A DNA stretch of 42,267 bases from Lachnospiraceae bacterium. Its GTDB lineage: Bacteria > Bacillota > Clostridia > Lachnospirales > Lachnospiraceae. The first letter of the stretch is position 1. Each line of letters begins with the position of its first letter. A program made the translations under genes and the position numbers. The stretch is from assembly GCA_022797375.1 (NCBI GenBank), contig JAAWKM010000015.1:1-42267 (forward strand), written 5' to 3'. Of this stretch, positions 17,430-26,540 are shown piece after piece. The notes under the pieces were generated by a model, which was given only the letters and a program-made list of their open reading frames with translations, was not told the DNA's origin and searched no databases.

Positions 17430-18428
17430 TTAACTTTGGAACTGGAACAGCGAGTCAAATATCCTTAGTATTTTAAAATCACCGCGGGCTGTAAGCTCAC
17501 CTGTCATAAATGTGCTTTGTAATGTATTTTTTCCTGAAACTATTTTATCCAATACATTTGAAGTTGTCTTTAATATAATATCAGGATTATCCTTTTCACC
17601 ATAGTAACAGTTTAAATTTGTGTTATCTGTTTCAATTACAAGAGTATTTCCCTTATCAGAAATTTCTATAGTGAACGAAAGTGCAACACCAGGTACAGGA
17701 TGGAAATGGTTTTCCAGGGTTTCAATATAAGGGCCTTTGTCATAAGGGGAAGAATCACCCATCATGCCTCTGAACATCTGTGATAGTTCTTTGATATCGG
17801 CTTTTTGCTTTTTAACATATTTATCATTAGATACATACATTGAAAGCTGTTCACTTTCTTGTGGTGTAAGGCTTATAGACTTTGGCTGTGAAACATTGTC
17901 AAGCACAGCATCAGTGCTTGATGGGAATGATATAATCTTTTTAGAAAAAGCCCTGTAAAAATTTTCGGCTTTTTTCTCTATAAGGGCAGCATAATCAGAA
18001 TTTGTCTCAAAATCTATATTATTACTTACATATGCAGATATCCCGTCACATATTTTGCCGCCAAGAATTTCCCATGCTTTAACAAGTGTAATATAAGCTT
18101 CTTTCTCGCCATAAGTTGTGGATATGGCAACAGGCATCATATAAATCCGTTTGATTGTTTCCTTGTCACCATAAAGCCAGCATGAATCAAGGAACTGCTG
18201 TAACAGCCCGCCTATACCAAGCCATTCTATAGAAGCAGCTAATATTATAGCATCTGCATCTTTTAGTGTTGTTGGCAGTACAGAAATTCCGCGGATATCT
18301 TCATATAAATTATATTTTTTTACCTGTATATTTAATTCTTCAAGAACCTGGATTAACTTACTTATTACAAAGTTTGAAGGGTCTTCAATAAGCCCTCTGC
18401 CGCCATAATAAATATTTACATTAGTCAT
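17430..18428 (-). CDS. Flavodoxin-like protein fused to SCP2-like domain
   Basis: The 332-residue product begins with a flavodoxin/NADPH-dependent FMN reductase-like fold (residues 1-175): an initial strand-loop (VNIYYGGRG), then DADAIILAASIEW and GLLQQFLDSCWLYG. After a linker with charged helices (176-235), the C-terminal 95 residues resemble an SCP2 sterol-carrier domain (LSFTIEISDKGNTLVIE, then LDKIVSGKNTLQSTFMTGEL and RGDFKILRIF). Such fusions occur in Clostridia, but their substrate is unknown to me. SCP2 domains hold a hydrophobic ligand, so a flavin-linked reaction on a lipid-like molecule is a reasonable guess. It lies between the rhomboid gene and the HIT gene on the same strand. 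Confidence 0.75.
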   Translation of the reverse strand: MTNVNIYYGGRGLIEDPSNFVISKLIQVLEELNIQVKKYNLYEDIRGISVLPTTLKDADAIILAASIEWLGIGGLLQQFLDSCWLYGDKETIKRIYMMPVAISTTYGEKEAYITLVKAWEILGGKICDGISAYVSNNIDFETNSDYAALIEKKAENFYRAFSKKIISFPSSTDAVLDNVSQPKSISLTPQESEQLSMYVSNDKYVKKQKADIKELSQMFRGMMGDSSPYDKGPYIETLENHFHPVPGVALSFTIEISDKGNTLVIETDNTNLNCYYGEKDNPDIILKTTSNVLDKIVSGKNTLQSTFMTGELTARGDFKILRIFDSLFQFQS

Positions 18429-18476
18429 TAATTCGTTCCTGCCTTTCTCCTGGAATTAACAGTAAGCAGGACATAG

Positions 18477-19529
18477 TTATTTCCTGCCTGATATAAGCAA
18501 TGTGGTTAAAAAGCCTCCAATAAATCCCCCAATATGTGCAGCATTGTCAACTCCCTGGCTTGTAAAGCCACCATAAAGACTTAACAATATCATAAATAAA
18601 ACACGCCGTAAGCCAAGTTCTTTGTAATGCTGGCTTACAAGTATTATACATAGCAAAGAGCCCATTAAACCGAATACCGCCCCTGATGCACCAACAGATT
18701 GTGTGTAATCATACCTCAGCATATTATAAACCATTGAAGCACACCCTGCAATAATCCCTGATGAAAAATAGATAATTAAGTATTTTATCCTGCCAGTATA
18801 TTGTTCAACATAGCTTCCAATAAATAAAAGCACAAGCATATTATTAAATATATGGCCAGGGTCTGCGTGAAGGAACATACATGTAAATATCCTGTAATAT
18901 TCATGTCCATAAATAACAGAGTCCCAGGAAAGTGCTCCCTTGTCAAGCAGGGATAGTCCGTTGCTGGCAGGGGTTATAAAATCTGACAGTATAAACATAA
19001 TGACATTAATAATAACTATGGCGAGGTTTGCACGTGCGGTTAAAACATTGTTATCTGTTGTATAATTATACTGTCTGCAATTACCTGCTGTATTATGTGC
19101 CATATTACCAGATAAACTGCCAGGCATAAGAAAGTCTTCTATTGGTTTTTTAAGCCCCATATACATCGGAAGTGCATTGCCATATGTTATAAGCTGCCTG
19201 CCCGAAGGGGTTATGTGCCATAGACATTCACCAGTATCCTGGAGTTTAAAGGGTGGTGTGCTATTGTTACTTATAAAAATATACAAGAAATGGTACACTG
19301 TACATCCTTTATGCACGAGAAAACTCCGTATCTGCTGGGAAATATGCCTGAACTGTTCTTCTGTATATCTTATGCCAGAGGTTTCATCCAATGTAACTAC
19401 AACATATCCTTCATTGCCTGCAGACAGGTTATTATTAACAAGTTTAATATTTACATGGGGTTCTGCTACATTTAGTTCCACTGGTTCATAGCCCATCTGG
19501 TTAAATATAGATGAAATTTCATTAAACAT
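18477..19529 (-). CDS. Rhomboid family intramembrane serine protease
   Basis: The 350-residue protein has an N-terminal cytoplasmic part of about 150 residues and a rhomboid core with six or so membrane helices. The catalytic serine lies in GASGAVFG and the histidine in AAHIGGFIGG. The HADPGHIFNNM segment before them is the usual conserved loop and helix. GGAGG precedes the ATG. The N-terminal part (VVTLDETSGIRYTEEQFRHI) is seen in long Clostridia rhomboids and has no assigned function. The substrate is unknown. It begins the minus-strand operon continuing into the flavodoxin-SCP2 and HIT genes. Confidence 0.93.
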   Translation of the reverse strand: MFNEISSIFNQMGYEPVELNVAEPHVNIKLVNNNLSAGNEGYVVVTLDETSGIRYTEEQFRHISQQIRSFLVHKGCTVYHFLYIFISNNSTPPFKLQDTGECLWHITPSGRQLITYGNALPMYMGLKKPIEDFLMPGSLSGNMAHNTAGNCRQYNYTTDNNVLTARANLAIVIINVIMFILSDFITPASNGLSLLDKGALSWDSVIYGHEYYRIFTCMFLHADPGHIFNNMLVLLFIGSYVEQYTGRIKYLIIYFSSGIIAGCASMVYNMLRYDYTQSVGASGAVFGLMGSLLCIILVSQHYKELGLRRVLFMILLSLYGGFTSQGVDNAAHIGGFIGGFLTTLLISGRK

Positions 19530-19633
19530 ATGTAACCTCCGTTTTTTAATGCTGCATTAAGATATATTCTATCAAAAAATATAAAAATTATCCAGATATT
19601 TATCTAGTCTTTTCCAATTATAGTTTTATGTGG

Positions 19634-19668
19634 TTGTTACTATGAACAGCGTAGCTGTGAATAGTAAC
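19634..19668. repeat. 33-bp palindromic repeat, copy B, with flanking direct repeats
   Basis: The 33 bases at 19636-19668 are identical to 1820-1852. The element plus two T bases is flanked by perfect 9-base direct repeats TTTATGTGG at 19625-19633 and 19669-19677, as expected of a target-site duplication. The rest of the 19530-19887 gap is A/T-rich (rhomboid promoter region on one side, the 19888 gene's on the other) with nothing else I recognise. Confidence 0.85.
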
Positions 19669-19887
19669 TTTATGTGGACTGGCTGTGAATAAATATAAAA
19701 GCAAATAATGCTGAAATATACCGGAACATATCGAAGCAGGACATTTATAAAGATATATAGAATTATAATGCCGGAATAAAGAACTATATAGTATATAAAG
19801 GCTACTGTTAAATTATGTATTTAAGATTTAATATAAAGAAAGCTGTAGTGAGCAGTTAAAATAGTATATGCAGAATGGAGGAATACT

Positions 19888-20547
19888 ATGAAACAGTTTT
19901 TGCAGGATTATAATATGGTCTTTGCAATGGCGGCTGCCGGCTGCCTTACAATTATGATGAAAAGCATTGCAGCTATAGTATACTATAAGCTTATCTGCCA
20001 GGCGGAACAAATGGGGAGTACCCAGAATAAATATATGAAGGCGATGGTAGGTAAAATTACTGCTTCATATAAGCTAAAACGTGAAATACACAATGTAAAA
20101 TGTATTGTGGACAAGAGCATGTATAATATGCGTTTCCTTGGAGTTTCAGCTGCGGGCTGGAAGAATACAGGGATGTATGGAATTGCAGTTGTATTTATGA
20201 TACTGGTTTCATGCCTGCTTCTGGGAGTTTACTTCCATATGCCTTATGAGTGGCATGCGTTAACCGGGCTGTCAGCTGTTGCTGTTATAATGCTTCTTGC
20301 AACATCAGAAATATTATTCCAGATACATAGGAAATACAGGCTTTTACAGCTGCAGATGACCGATTATCTCGAAAATATACTACAGCCCAAGCTCGAAAAA
20401 GAATATCTTCATCCTGAAGAAGAGAAGAAATACCAGAATGAGTATTTTGAAAATGAAGAACAGACAGACCAGCAAGATGAAGCTGCTGCTTCAATGGAAG
20501 ACCTCAAACTTTTTGAAGAGTTTGTAGAGGAGTATTTAGCTGATTAA
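19888..20547 (+). CDS. Membrane protein of unknown function
   Basis: I do not recognise this 219-residue protein. It has an N-terminal hydrophobic segment (about 10-35), a basic stretch with helical propensity (40-85), two hydrophobic segments (about 93-115 and 120-142), and an acidic, Glu/Gln-rich C-terminal tail (about 165-219, ending EEFVEEYLAD) that is probably cytoplasmic and disordered. A strong GGAGG lies 8 bases before the ATG. It is 24 bases upstream of the MerR-like gene, so the two are likely one transcript. No catalytic motif is visible. Confidence 0.8.
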   Translation: MKQFLQDYNMVFAMAAAGCLTIMMKSIAAIVYYKLICQAEQMGSTQNKYMKAMVGKITASYKLKREIHNVKCIVDKSMYNMRFLGVSAAGWKNTGMYGIAVVFMILVSCLLLGVYFHMPYEWHALTGLSAVAVIMLLATSEILFQIHRKYRLLQLQMTDYLENILQPKLEKEYLHPEEEKKYQNEYFENEEQTDQQDEAAASMEDLKLFEEFVEEYLAD

Positions 20548-20571
20548 AAAACAAGGCAAGGCAGGAAGGGC

Positions 20572-21270
20572 ATGGTTATTAGTATGGAAAAGAGATTTAG
20601 TATTTCGGATGCATCCAGGCAGGTTGAGGTTGAAAACCACGTTTTAAGGTACTGGGAAGAAGAATTAATGCTTCCGATTGAAAGAAATGCGAAAGGACAC
20701 AGGTTTTACAAAGAAAGTGATATACAGGCGCTTAAGACCATAAAAGATTTAAAGGAGCAGGGTTTCCAGCTTAAAGCAATAAAGCTCCTTATGCCTGATA
20801 TTGCAAGGGTACGTGATATGAGCCCACAGGAAGTTTACCAGTTAAGGGAAGAGTTAAACCAGCAGGTTTTAAGGGAGGAAGAAGTGCAGGATAAGAATGT
20901 AGTTCCATTGCAGTCAGCGAGGCGCGCTTCAGCGCCAGCTAAAAAAAGCAGTGAAGAAAAGATGAAACAGTTTGAAAACATGTTAAGACATATGGTTTCA
21001 CGTATTGTGAACGAGAATGAAACAGCATCTGAGAAACGGATTTATGAGGCGGTAAGTACAAAACTTATGAAGGAGATGGATTATATGATGAGGGAAAAGG
21101 AGGAGGCGCAAGAGAAGCAGATGGAGCTGCTGCAGCAGATATTAGATGAAGTAAGGCGTGAAATGCCAGAGGCTGCTGTAAGTAATGAACCCAGGCCGGC
21201 AAATACACATAAAAAGAAAAAAGAGGAAAATAAACACAAAAAGAGAAAATTATTTGCCAAGTCTGTTTAA
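20572..21270 (+). CDS. MerR-like helix-turn-helix regulator
   Basis: The 232-residue protein opens with a MerR-type winged helix (FSISDASRQVEVENHVLRYW, then RFYKESDIQALKTIKDLKEQGF) that should bind DNA. The middle (about 85-200) is a charged coiled coil suited to dimerisation, and the tail is lysine-rich (KKKKEENKHKKRK). There is no cysteine pattern of a metal or redox MerR sensor. The start is uncertain: the upstream ATG (20572) and an in-frame ATG at 20584 both lie behind GGAAGGG. I chose the first because AAGG at 20558 is well spaced from it. Targets are unknown; the membrane protein gene directly upstream is an obvious partner. Confidence 0.85.
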   Translation: MVISMEKRFSISDASRQVEVENHVLRYWEEELMLPIERNAKGHRFYKESDIQALKTIKDLKEQGFQLKAIKLLMPDIARVRDMSPQEVYQLREELNQQVLREEEVQDKNVVPLQSARRASAPAKKSSEEKMKQFENMLRHMVSRIVNENETASEKRIYEAVSTKLMKEMDYMMREKEEAQEKQMELLQQILDEVRREMPEAAVSNEPRPANTHKKKKEENKHKKRKLFAKSV

Positions 21271-21359
21271 TAGTGATATAGTTATACTACTATAGCATTT
21301 TAACGGATAGATAAATGCCAGGTGTATACTTATGCACATGTGGCATTGGGGAGGTTTTT

Positions 21360-21923
21360 ATGGGCAATTTTATATTTGAAAATTATGGCGGGATAGAAGG
21401 ACTGTACCATATACAGCCAGAAGTGCGCAATGATGCACGAGGTTATTTTATGGAAACATATAATTATAACGATTTTAAAAAAGCCGGGCTTGACATGGTA
21501 TTCGTGCAGGACAACCAGTCATTATCGTCCAAAGGTGTTTTAAGAGGGCTTCATTTCCAGAAAGAACATACACAGGGTAAACTTGTGCGTGTAATTAGCG
21601 GTGAAATTTTTGATGTTGCTGTTGATATACGTAAGGGTTCAAGAACATATGGAAAGTGGGCTGGCATAATATTAAGTGCAGAAAAGAAAAATATGTTATA
21701 TGTTCCAGAAGGTTTTGCACATGGCTTTTATGTATTGTCAGATACAGCGGAATTTTTATATAAATGTACAGATTTTTATGACCCGTCATCAGAAGCAGGG
21801 ATAATGTGGAATGACCCTGTAATTGGTGTAAAATGGCCTGTACCAGAAGGAGAAGAACCAAAACTGGCAGAAAAAGATAAAAAGTATCCTGGATTTTCAG
21901 AGGATATTTTTCTGGAATACTGA
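21360..21923 (+). CDS. rfbC: dTDP-4-dehydrorhamnose 3,5-epimerase
   Basis: This 187-residue cupin enzyme epimerises dTDP-4-keto-6-deoxyglucose at C3 and C5, the third step of dTDP-L-rhamnose synthesis. Family motifs are present: RGYFMETYN near the start, QDNQSLSSKGVLRGLHFQ with the catalytic His, and VPEGFAHGFYVLS. I start at 21360 (MGNFIFENYGG) because GGGGAGG lies just before it and homologues begin there; a longer in-frame opening from 21315 has no ribosome site. The rhamnose reductase gene follows 145 bases later. The first two pathway genes (rfbA, rfbB) are not in the window. Rhamnose would go to cell-wall or surface polysaccharide. Confidence 0.95.
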   Translation: MGNFIFENYGGIEGLYHIQPEVRNDARGYFMETYNYNDFKKAGLDMVFVQDNQSLSSKGVLRGLHFQKEHTQGKLVRVISGEIFDVAVDIRKGSRTYGKWAGIILSAEKKNMLYVPEGFAHGFYVLSDTAEFLYKCTDFYDPSSEAGIMWNDPVIGVKWPVPEGEEPKLAEKDKKYPGFSEDIFLEY

Positions 21924-22068
21924 TAAAATACTATTATATACGGACAGCCTGGCACACTGTCTGCATTATGTATTCATCCATGCAAGACTGTTACCATGAT
22001 AGCTACATAATATTGACGATGGCTGGACTGTTACTTGTATATAATAATTTACAGAAATGAGGACGGCT

Positions 22069-22938
22069 ATGGATATGGAAAAGATACTGGTAACTGGAGG
22101 AAATGGACAGCTTGGACGTTCACTCTGCAGTTTATTAAAAGAAACAGATACAAATGTAATTGTAACAGATGCAGATACACTTGATATATGTGATTTTAAG
22201 CAAGTGGAGGATTTTGTATTAGAGCACAGGCCGGATACAATAATAAATTGTGCTGCGCATACTGCTGTTGATAAATGTGAAACTGATGAAGTAAATGCAG
22301 AAAGGATTAATGCGGATGGTGCAGGAAACCTTGCAATAGCTGCAGGCAGGACAGGGGCGCAGATAGTACAAGTATCAACAGATTATGTTTTCGATGGAAG
22401 TGCAAAAAGGCCTTATACTGAAGAGGATATGACTAATCCGCAGAGTGTATATGGAAGGACAAAACTTGCAGGGGAAAAAGCCGTTATAGAAAACTGCCGC
22501 CAGCATTTTATAGTAAGGACAGCATGGCTTTATGGCGATGGAAATAATTTTGTAAAGACAATGCTTGGCCTTGCAGACAGGATGGATTGTATTACAGTTG
22601 TAAATGACCAGTATGGGACTCCCACTTCTTCACTTGAACTTGCAAGAATGATACTCCATATTATTCCATTGGGGCAGTATGGAATATATCATGGGACATG
22701 TGAGGGTGAAACAAACTGGTATGAATTTGCATGTGAGATAATGAGACAGGCAGGCAAAGACGTGAAAGTTATTCCTGTGACAACAGAAGAATACATGAAA
22801 AATAAAAAAGCCGCTGCAAGGCCAGCTTATTCTGTCCTTGAAAATAAGAAACTTAATTCTATGGGAAGTTACCGTATGAAAGAGTGGAGAGAGGCTTTGG
22901 CAGAGTATATGCATATGACGGGCTATTCCAGGGTATAA
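22069..22938 (+). CDS. rfbD: dTDP-4-dehydrorhamnose reductase
   Basis: This 289-residue extended short-chain dehydrogenase makes dTDP-L-rhamnose, the last step of the pathway begun by RfbC. It has the Rossmann motif GGNGQLG near the start, CAAHTAVDKCE, QVSTDYVFDG and the catalytic YxxxK pair (YGRTKLAGE). I begin at 22069 because GAGG at 22059-22062 is well spaced from it; an in-frame ATG at 22057 would add four residues without a ribosome site. The 133-base gap from rfbC has only a weak GACAG/CTGTC hairpin (21943-21961), so co-transcription is likely. A strong terminator overlaps the stop codon. Confidence 0.95.
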   Translation: MDMEKILVTGGNGQLGRSLCSLLKETDTNVIVTDADTLDICDFKQVEDFVLEHRPDTIINCAAHTAVDKCETDEVNAERINADGAGNLAIAAGRTGAQIVQVSTDYVFDGSAKRPYTEEDMTNPQSVYGRTKLAGEKAVIENCRQHFIVRTAWLYGDGNNFVKTMLGLADRMDCITVVNDQYGTPTSSLELARMILHIIPLGQYGIYHGTCEGETNWYEFACEIMRQAGKDVKVIPVTTEEYMKNKKAAARPAYSVLENKKLNSMGSYRMKEWREALAEYMHMTGYSRV

Positions 22939-22977
22939 CAATACCACCAGCAGATGCCGGCTGCTGGTGGTATTGTT
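22937..22977. terminator. Bidirectional terminator after rfbD
   Basis: A perfect 17-bp stem, AACAATACCACCAGCAG with CTGCTGGTGGTATTGTT, followed by TTG on the plus strand and preceded by A-rich sequence. It separates rfbD from the convergent secreted Ig-like protein gene. Confidence 0.9.
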
Positions 22978-22998
22978 TTGTCTGGTACCTTTCCAGGG

Positions 22999-23646
22999 TT
23001 AATTAATAGTTATCTTGCATGTGTCATAGTTGCCATTTAAAATAGTAGCTGTAATATATGCTGTACCTTTAGCTTTAGCATATATTTTGCCCTTAGATGA
23101 AACAGAAACTATGTCGTTGTCAGAGCTTTCAAACTTTGGAATTTCATCTGTGATGCTTGGCCGTAATGTGTACTGCAGTTTCCTGCTTTCCCCGATACTA
23201 AGCTTATACTTTGTCTTGCGGAATTTTACGCTTACAGCTTTAGGAGTTACTTCTACTTCTAACTTTAACGTATATGTATTAGTTACAAAAAGGAATACTG
23301 GTTCTTGTATTTTAATTGTAATAGTAGCAGTACCTACACCAACGCCAGTGTATTCACAAGTGTTGTCTTCTCCTGGATTAACAGTAAGAATTGATTCATC
23401 TGAGCTTTTATACGAGATATCGCTGTTATCAGGTACATTATAAACAGTGAGGATATCGCTTGTGCCAGTTAAAACTGAAACGCTGTCCCTTTTTAGAAAA
23501 GGTTCTGTTTTATCGGCATGTTTAGTGTACTTAGACATGCTGGCAGTTTTGATAAAAGTATCAGATGATGCAAAAGCCTTGTCACAGGGAGATATAATTG
23601 ATACAGCTAGTAAGGCCAGCATACAGATACGTAATATCTTGCGCAT
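22999..23646 (-). CDS. Secreted protein with bacterial Ig-like (BIG2) domain
   Basis: The 215-residue protein has a signal peptide (MRKILRICMLALLAVSII, cleavage near AFA|SS, residue 27). Two Ig-like modules follow: a degenerate one (about 50-130: YKSSDESILTVN, GVGVGTATITIKI) and a clear BIG2 domain (about 135-215: YKLSIGESRKLQYTL, FESSDNDIVSVSSKGKIYA, KGTAYITATI). No anchor motif is seen, so it is probably released or loosely held at the wall. AAGGAGG precedes the ATG. It is divergent from the two-component genes at 23846, sharing a 199-base promoter region, so it could be their target. Confidence 0.85.
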   Translation of the reverse strand: MRKILRICMLALLAVSIISPCDKAFASSDTFIKTASMSKYTKHADKTEPFLKRDSVSVLTGTSDILTVYNVPDNSDISYKSSDESILTVNPGEDNTCEYTGVGVGTATITIKIQEPVFLFVTNTYTLKLEVEVTPKAVSVKFRKTKYKLSIGESRKLQYTLRPSITDEIPKFESSDNDIVSVSSKGKIYAKAKGTAYITATILNGNYDTCKITIN

Positions 23647-23845
23647 TTTGTCCTCCTTAGATATGGATTTAGCATAGAAATGTGTAAAAAAAACTTTTTA
23701 ACATATACTATACTGTTTAGAAATAATAAAAAATATAGGTGTCAGAATAGTGTCATATAAATTACTTTTTTTGCCATATTTATTCCGCAATTTAATATTA
23801 TAATAAGCATGTAGGAAAATAATTACTATAGAAATGAGGTGTTGT

Positions 23846-24547
23846 ATGCAGTATATTTTGATTGCAGATGATAATCCGGACATTACAGATATACTTTCTG
23901 TATATGTAAAAAAAGAAGGATATGAACCAGTAGTTGCTAAGGATGGGATAGAAGCAGAAAAGCTTTATGAAAGTTATAAACCATCAGCACTGCTTCTGGA
24001 TGTTATGATGCCATTAAAAGATGGTTATGAGGTATGTAAAAGTATCCGCAGGAAATCAAGTGTGCCCATAATACTTATTACTGCACGTGGTGAAGATTAT
24101 GATAAAATAATGGGGTTAGATATAGGTGCAGATGATTATATAGTAAAGCCTTTCAGCCCAAGTGAAGTTATGGCGAGGTTAAGGGCAGTACTCCGCAGGT
24201 TTGTTGCTACAGAAGTATCAGAAAATTCTGATACAATACTCAGGATTAACAATATGACGGTAAACCTTGAAGAATATTCATTTATGATAGGAGATAAGAA
24301 AGTACCTCTTACAAAGAAAGAAATTGAAACTATGTGGACACTGGCAAGCAACCCTAATAAGGTTTTTACCAGAGACAACCTTCTTGACAGCCTTTGGGGA
24401 TATGATTATTATGGTGACAGCAGGACAGTAGATTCACATATAAAAAGGCTGCGTGCCAAAATTGATACAATAGAGCATCCGGCATGGAGCATTAAGACAA
24501 TATGGGGAGTAGGATATAAATTTGAGATAAATGATAGTGATGTATAG
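23846..24547 (+). CDS. OmpR/PhoB-family response regulator
   Basis: The 233-residue protein has a receiver domain (residues 1-120) with the acidic pair in IADDNPD, phospho-acceptor Asp near residue 52 (LLLDVMMP), Thr in ILITARG and Lys in DDYIVKPF. The C-terminal winged helix (about 135-230) has the usual NPNKVFTRDNLLDSLWGYDY and VDSHIKRLRAKI. I use the ATG at 23846, which follows GAGGTG; an upstream in-frame ATG at 23834 adds four residues and overlaps that ribosome site. The cognate kinase gene begins 17 bases after the stop. The inducing signal is unknown. Confidence 0.95.
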   Translation: MQYILIADDNPDITDILSVYVKKEGYEPVVAKDGIEAEKLYESYKPSALLLDVMMPLKDGYEVCKSIRRKSSVPIILITARGEDYDKIMGLDIGADDYIVKPFSPSEVMARLRAVLRRFVATEVSENSDTILRINNMTVNLEEYSFMIGDKKVPLTKKEIETMWTLASNPNKVFTRDNLLDSLWGYDYYGDSRTVDSHIKRLRAKIDTIEHPAWSIKTIWGVGYKFEINDSDV

Positions 24548-24564
24548 GCAGAAAGGTGCAGTAT

Positions 24565-26106
24565 ATGTATAACAGGATAAAAGACATAGGGAATAAGTTC
24601 CTGAGAGAGTCAAATATTAAGAAAATATGGCGTTTTATAATTAAAAGCGATATTGTAGTAAAAATATATTTATCCTTTACATTTGTACTTGTGCTTACAA
24701 GCCTGCTTACAGGAATTATATTTATCAGGTTATACAGACAGAATTATATACGTTCATATTCGGAACTTCTTGCAAAACAGGGAAGAAGGATTGCAAGGAG
24801 GGTAGCCAGCTTTGAGAGGAATGGGAGAATTGAACAGTTTCAAAAGTATAGTACATATATTGATGAAATTGAAGGTGCAGAAAATACTGATGTATGGATA
24901 ATCGCCAATGAAGACGCTGTAAAGCCGCTTAATAAAGAATATACTATGGATACATCTAATGGCGTGCTGGCAGATTCATATGATGTGCTTTATACTGCAT
25001 ATAAAGGAAAGATTTCTTCCAGTTCAAGTTTCGATGATATTTATGGAATGGTTACATTAAGGGTCGCTGTTCCTGTTTTTAATAAAGAGACAGGTGAAGC
25101 AAGTGGTGTTGTCATGATGGTATCAATGATTGACAAGCAGACAATGGGTATTGATAAGGGGACTTACCTTATAATTTTAAGCCTGTTCCTGTCATTCCTT
25201 GTATCATTTGTGGTTGCATTTTTATTTTCACAGTATCTTTCAAAGCCACTAGCCAAGATAAGCAGAAATATAAACAGGATTTCTAAAGGGGATTATTCCT
25301 CCATAGCACCTAAAAAGCCACAGACCCAGCTTGGAAGGATTGAAACTACACTTGACAGGCTTGCCACCCAGCTTGGACAGGCTGAGAAAGAACGTGAGAG
25401 TTTAGAGCAGGTGAGAAGGGACTTTTTTGCAAATGTATCACATGAGTTAAGGACGCCAATTACTGTTATACGGGGATATGCAGAGACTCTTAATGATGGT
25501 GTTATTACAGAGACAAGTGCGGTAGAGGATATGTACCAGCGTATGTTGTCTGAATGCCAGGGAATGGAACGTCTTGTAGGGGACTTGTTTATATTATCTA
25601 AAATGCAGAACCCTGATTTCCAGGTAGAGAAAGAGCCAGTAAGCCTTATGCAGGTATTTGGTGATATAGGCAGGAGCAGCAAAGTAATAGGTAAGGAGAA
25701 AAATATCCAGTTTAAAAGCCGTTTTCCTGAAAATGACCCATGTATGGTACTTGGTGATTATGTGCGCCTGCGCCAGATGTTTCTTATAATAATAGATAAT
25801 GCAGTTAAATTTTCACATGAAAACGGGACTATAACAACAGAAATATATATAAGTGGGGAAAAACTCTATATAAGTATTGAAGATGAAGGGGTTGGAATAT
25901 CTAAAGAAGAACTGCCATTTATATTTGAGAAATTCTATAAGTCAAAATTAAAACAGAATGAAAAAGGGACAGGACTTGGGCTTATGATTGCAAGGCAGAT
26001 AGCATTAAAGCATGACGGGACAGTATCAGTACAGAGTGAAAAGGGCAAAGGGACAAAGTTTACATTTGTATTTGATGAATGTACTTCAATGGATGAGTAT
26101 GAGTAA
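24565..26106 (+). CDS. Sensor histidine kinase, partner of the 23846 regulator
   Basis: This 513-residue membrane kinase has a first membrane helix at about 33-55, an extracellular sensor region (about 56-195, possibly dCache/PAS-like), a second helix (about 198-225), a HAMP domain, the H-box FFANVSHELRTPI near residue 288, and an ATPase domain with N-box (IIDNAVKFSHE), G1 (DEGVGIS) and G2 (GTGLGLMIARQ). All key residues are present. I chose the ATG at 24565 with AAAGG 8 bases before; a GTG at 24556 is in frame but overlaps that site. No terminator is obvious after it. Confidence 0.95.
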   Translation: MYNRIKDIGNKFLRESNIKKIWRFIIKSDIVVKIYLSFTFVLVLTSLLTGIIFIRLYRQNYIRSYSELLAKQGRRIARRVASFERNGRIEQFQKYSTYIDEIEGAENTDVWIIANEDAVKPLNKEYTMDTSNGVLADSYDVLYTAYKGKISSSSSFDDIYGMVTLRVAVPVFNKETGEASGVVMMVSMIDKQTMGIDKGTYLIILSLFLSFLVSFVVAFLFSQYLSKPLAKISRNINRISKGDYSSIAPKKPQTQLGRIETTLDRLATQLGQAEKERESLEQVRRDFFANVSHELRTPITVIRGYAETLNDGVITETSAVEDMYQRMLSECQGMERLVGDLFILSKMQNPDFQVEKEPVSLMQVFGDIGRSSKVIGKEKNIQFKSRFPENDPCMVLGDYVRLRQMFLIIIDNAVKFSHENGTITTEIYISGEKLYISIEDEGVGISKEELPFIFEKFYKSKLKQNEKGTGLGLMIARQIALKHDGTVSVQSEKGKGTKFTFVFDECTSMDEYE

Positions 26107-26141
26107 GTATTTAGTAGTTATTTAACCATATATCCAGACAA

Positions 26142-26498
26142 TTAGAAATATCCAAAAAATTTAATAAACTCTTTCCAGCTCACAATATTAACCCCGGCAG
26201 CAAATAATACCATAAATATAAGTAAAGGCATCAGGACAAGGGATTTTCTTTTTTTATAGCATTTTTTACACAGTGAAACTGTTACAGGCAAAATTGCAAG
26301 CAGCCAGAGTATAAGAAATACAATTCCTAAAAATATTGAAATATCAGTTTCAGAACCTAAGTCATACGCATATCCTTTGCTGTGTCCTGTAATATACATG
26401 TATATGCAGCCAGTCCAGACTGGAGAAATTATACTTATACACACAAACCATATTATTGAGATAAAAAATTTTATCCTTTCCATAATAATTTTGCCCAT
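26142..26498 (-). CDS. Small membrane protein of unknown function
   Basis: This 118-residue hydrophobic protein has three likely membrane helices (about 8-32, 52-74 and 88-108) separated by a basic CKKCYKKRK loop. I recognise no family. It has a strong AGGAGG ribosome site, which supports a real gene. It lies 36 bases from the end of the convergent kinase gene and on the same strand as the methyltransferase upstream. A fold-back element (26541-26616) sits between those two genes. Confidence 0.75.
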   Translation of the reverse strand: MGKIIMERIKFFISIIWFVCISIISPVWTGCIYMYITGHSKGYAYDLGSETDISIFLGIVFLILWLLAILPVTVSLCKKCYKKRKSLVLMPLLIFMVLFAAGVNIVSWKEFIKFFGYF

Positions 26499-26540
26499 AA
26501 AGTGATGCCTCCTGTATTATAATGAATAAACCGCAGAAAA

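Noticed and set aside
1820..19668. CRISPR-like repeats
   Set aside because: The repeated 33-base palindrome is scattered as single copies with no regular spacers and no cas genes.
21943..21961. GACAG/CTGTC hairpin between rfbC and rfbD as a terminator
   Set aside because: The stem is only 5 bp with no T-tract.
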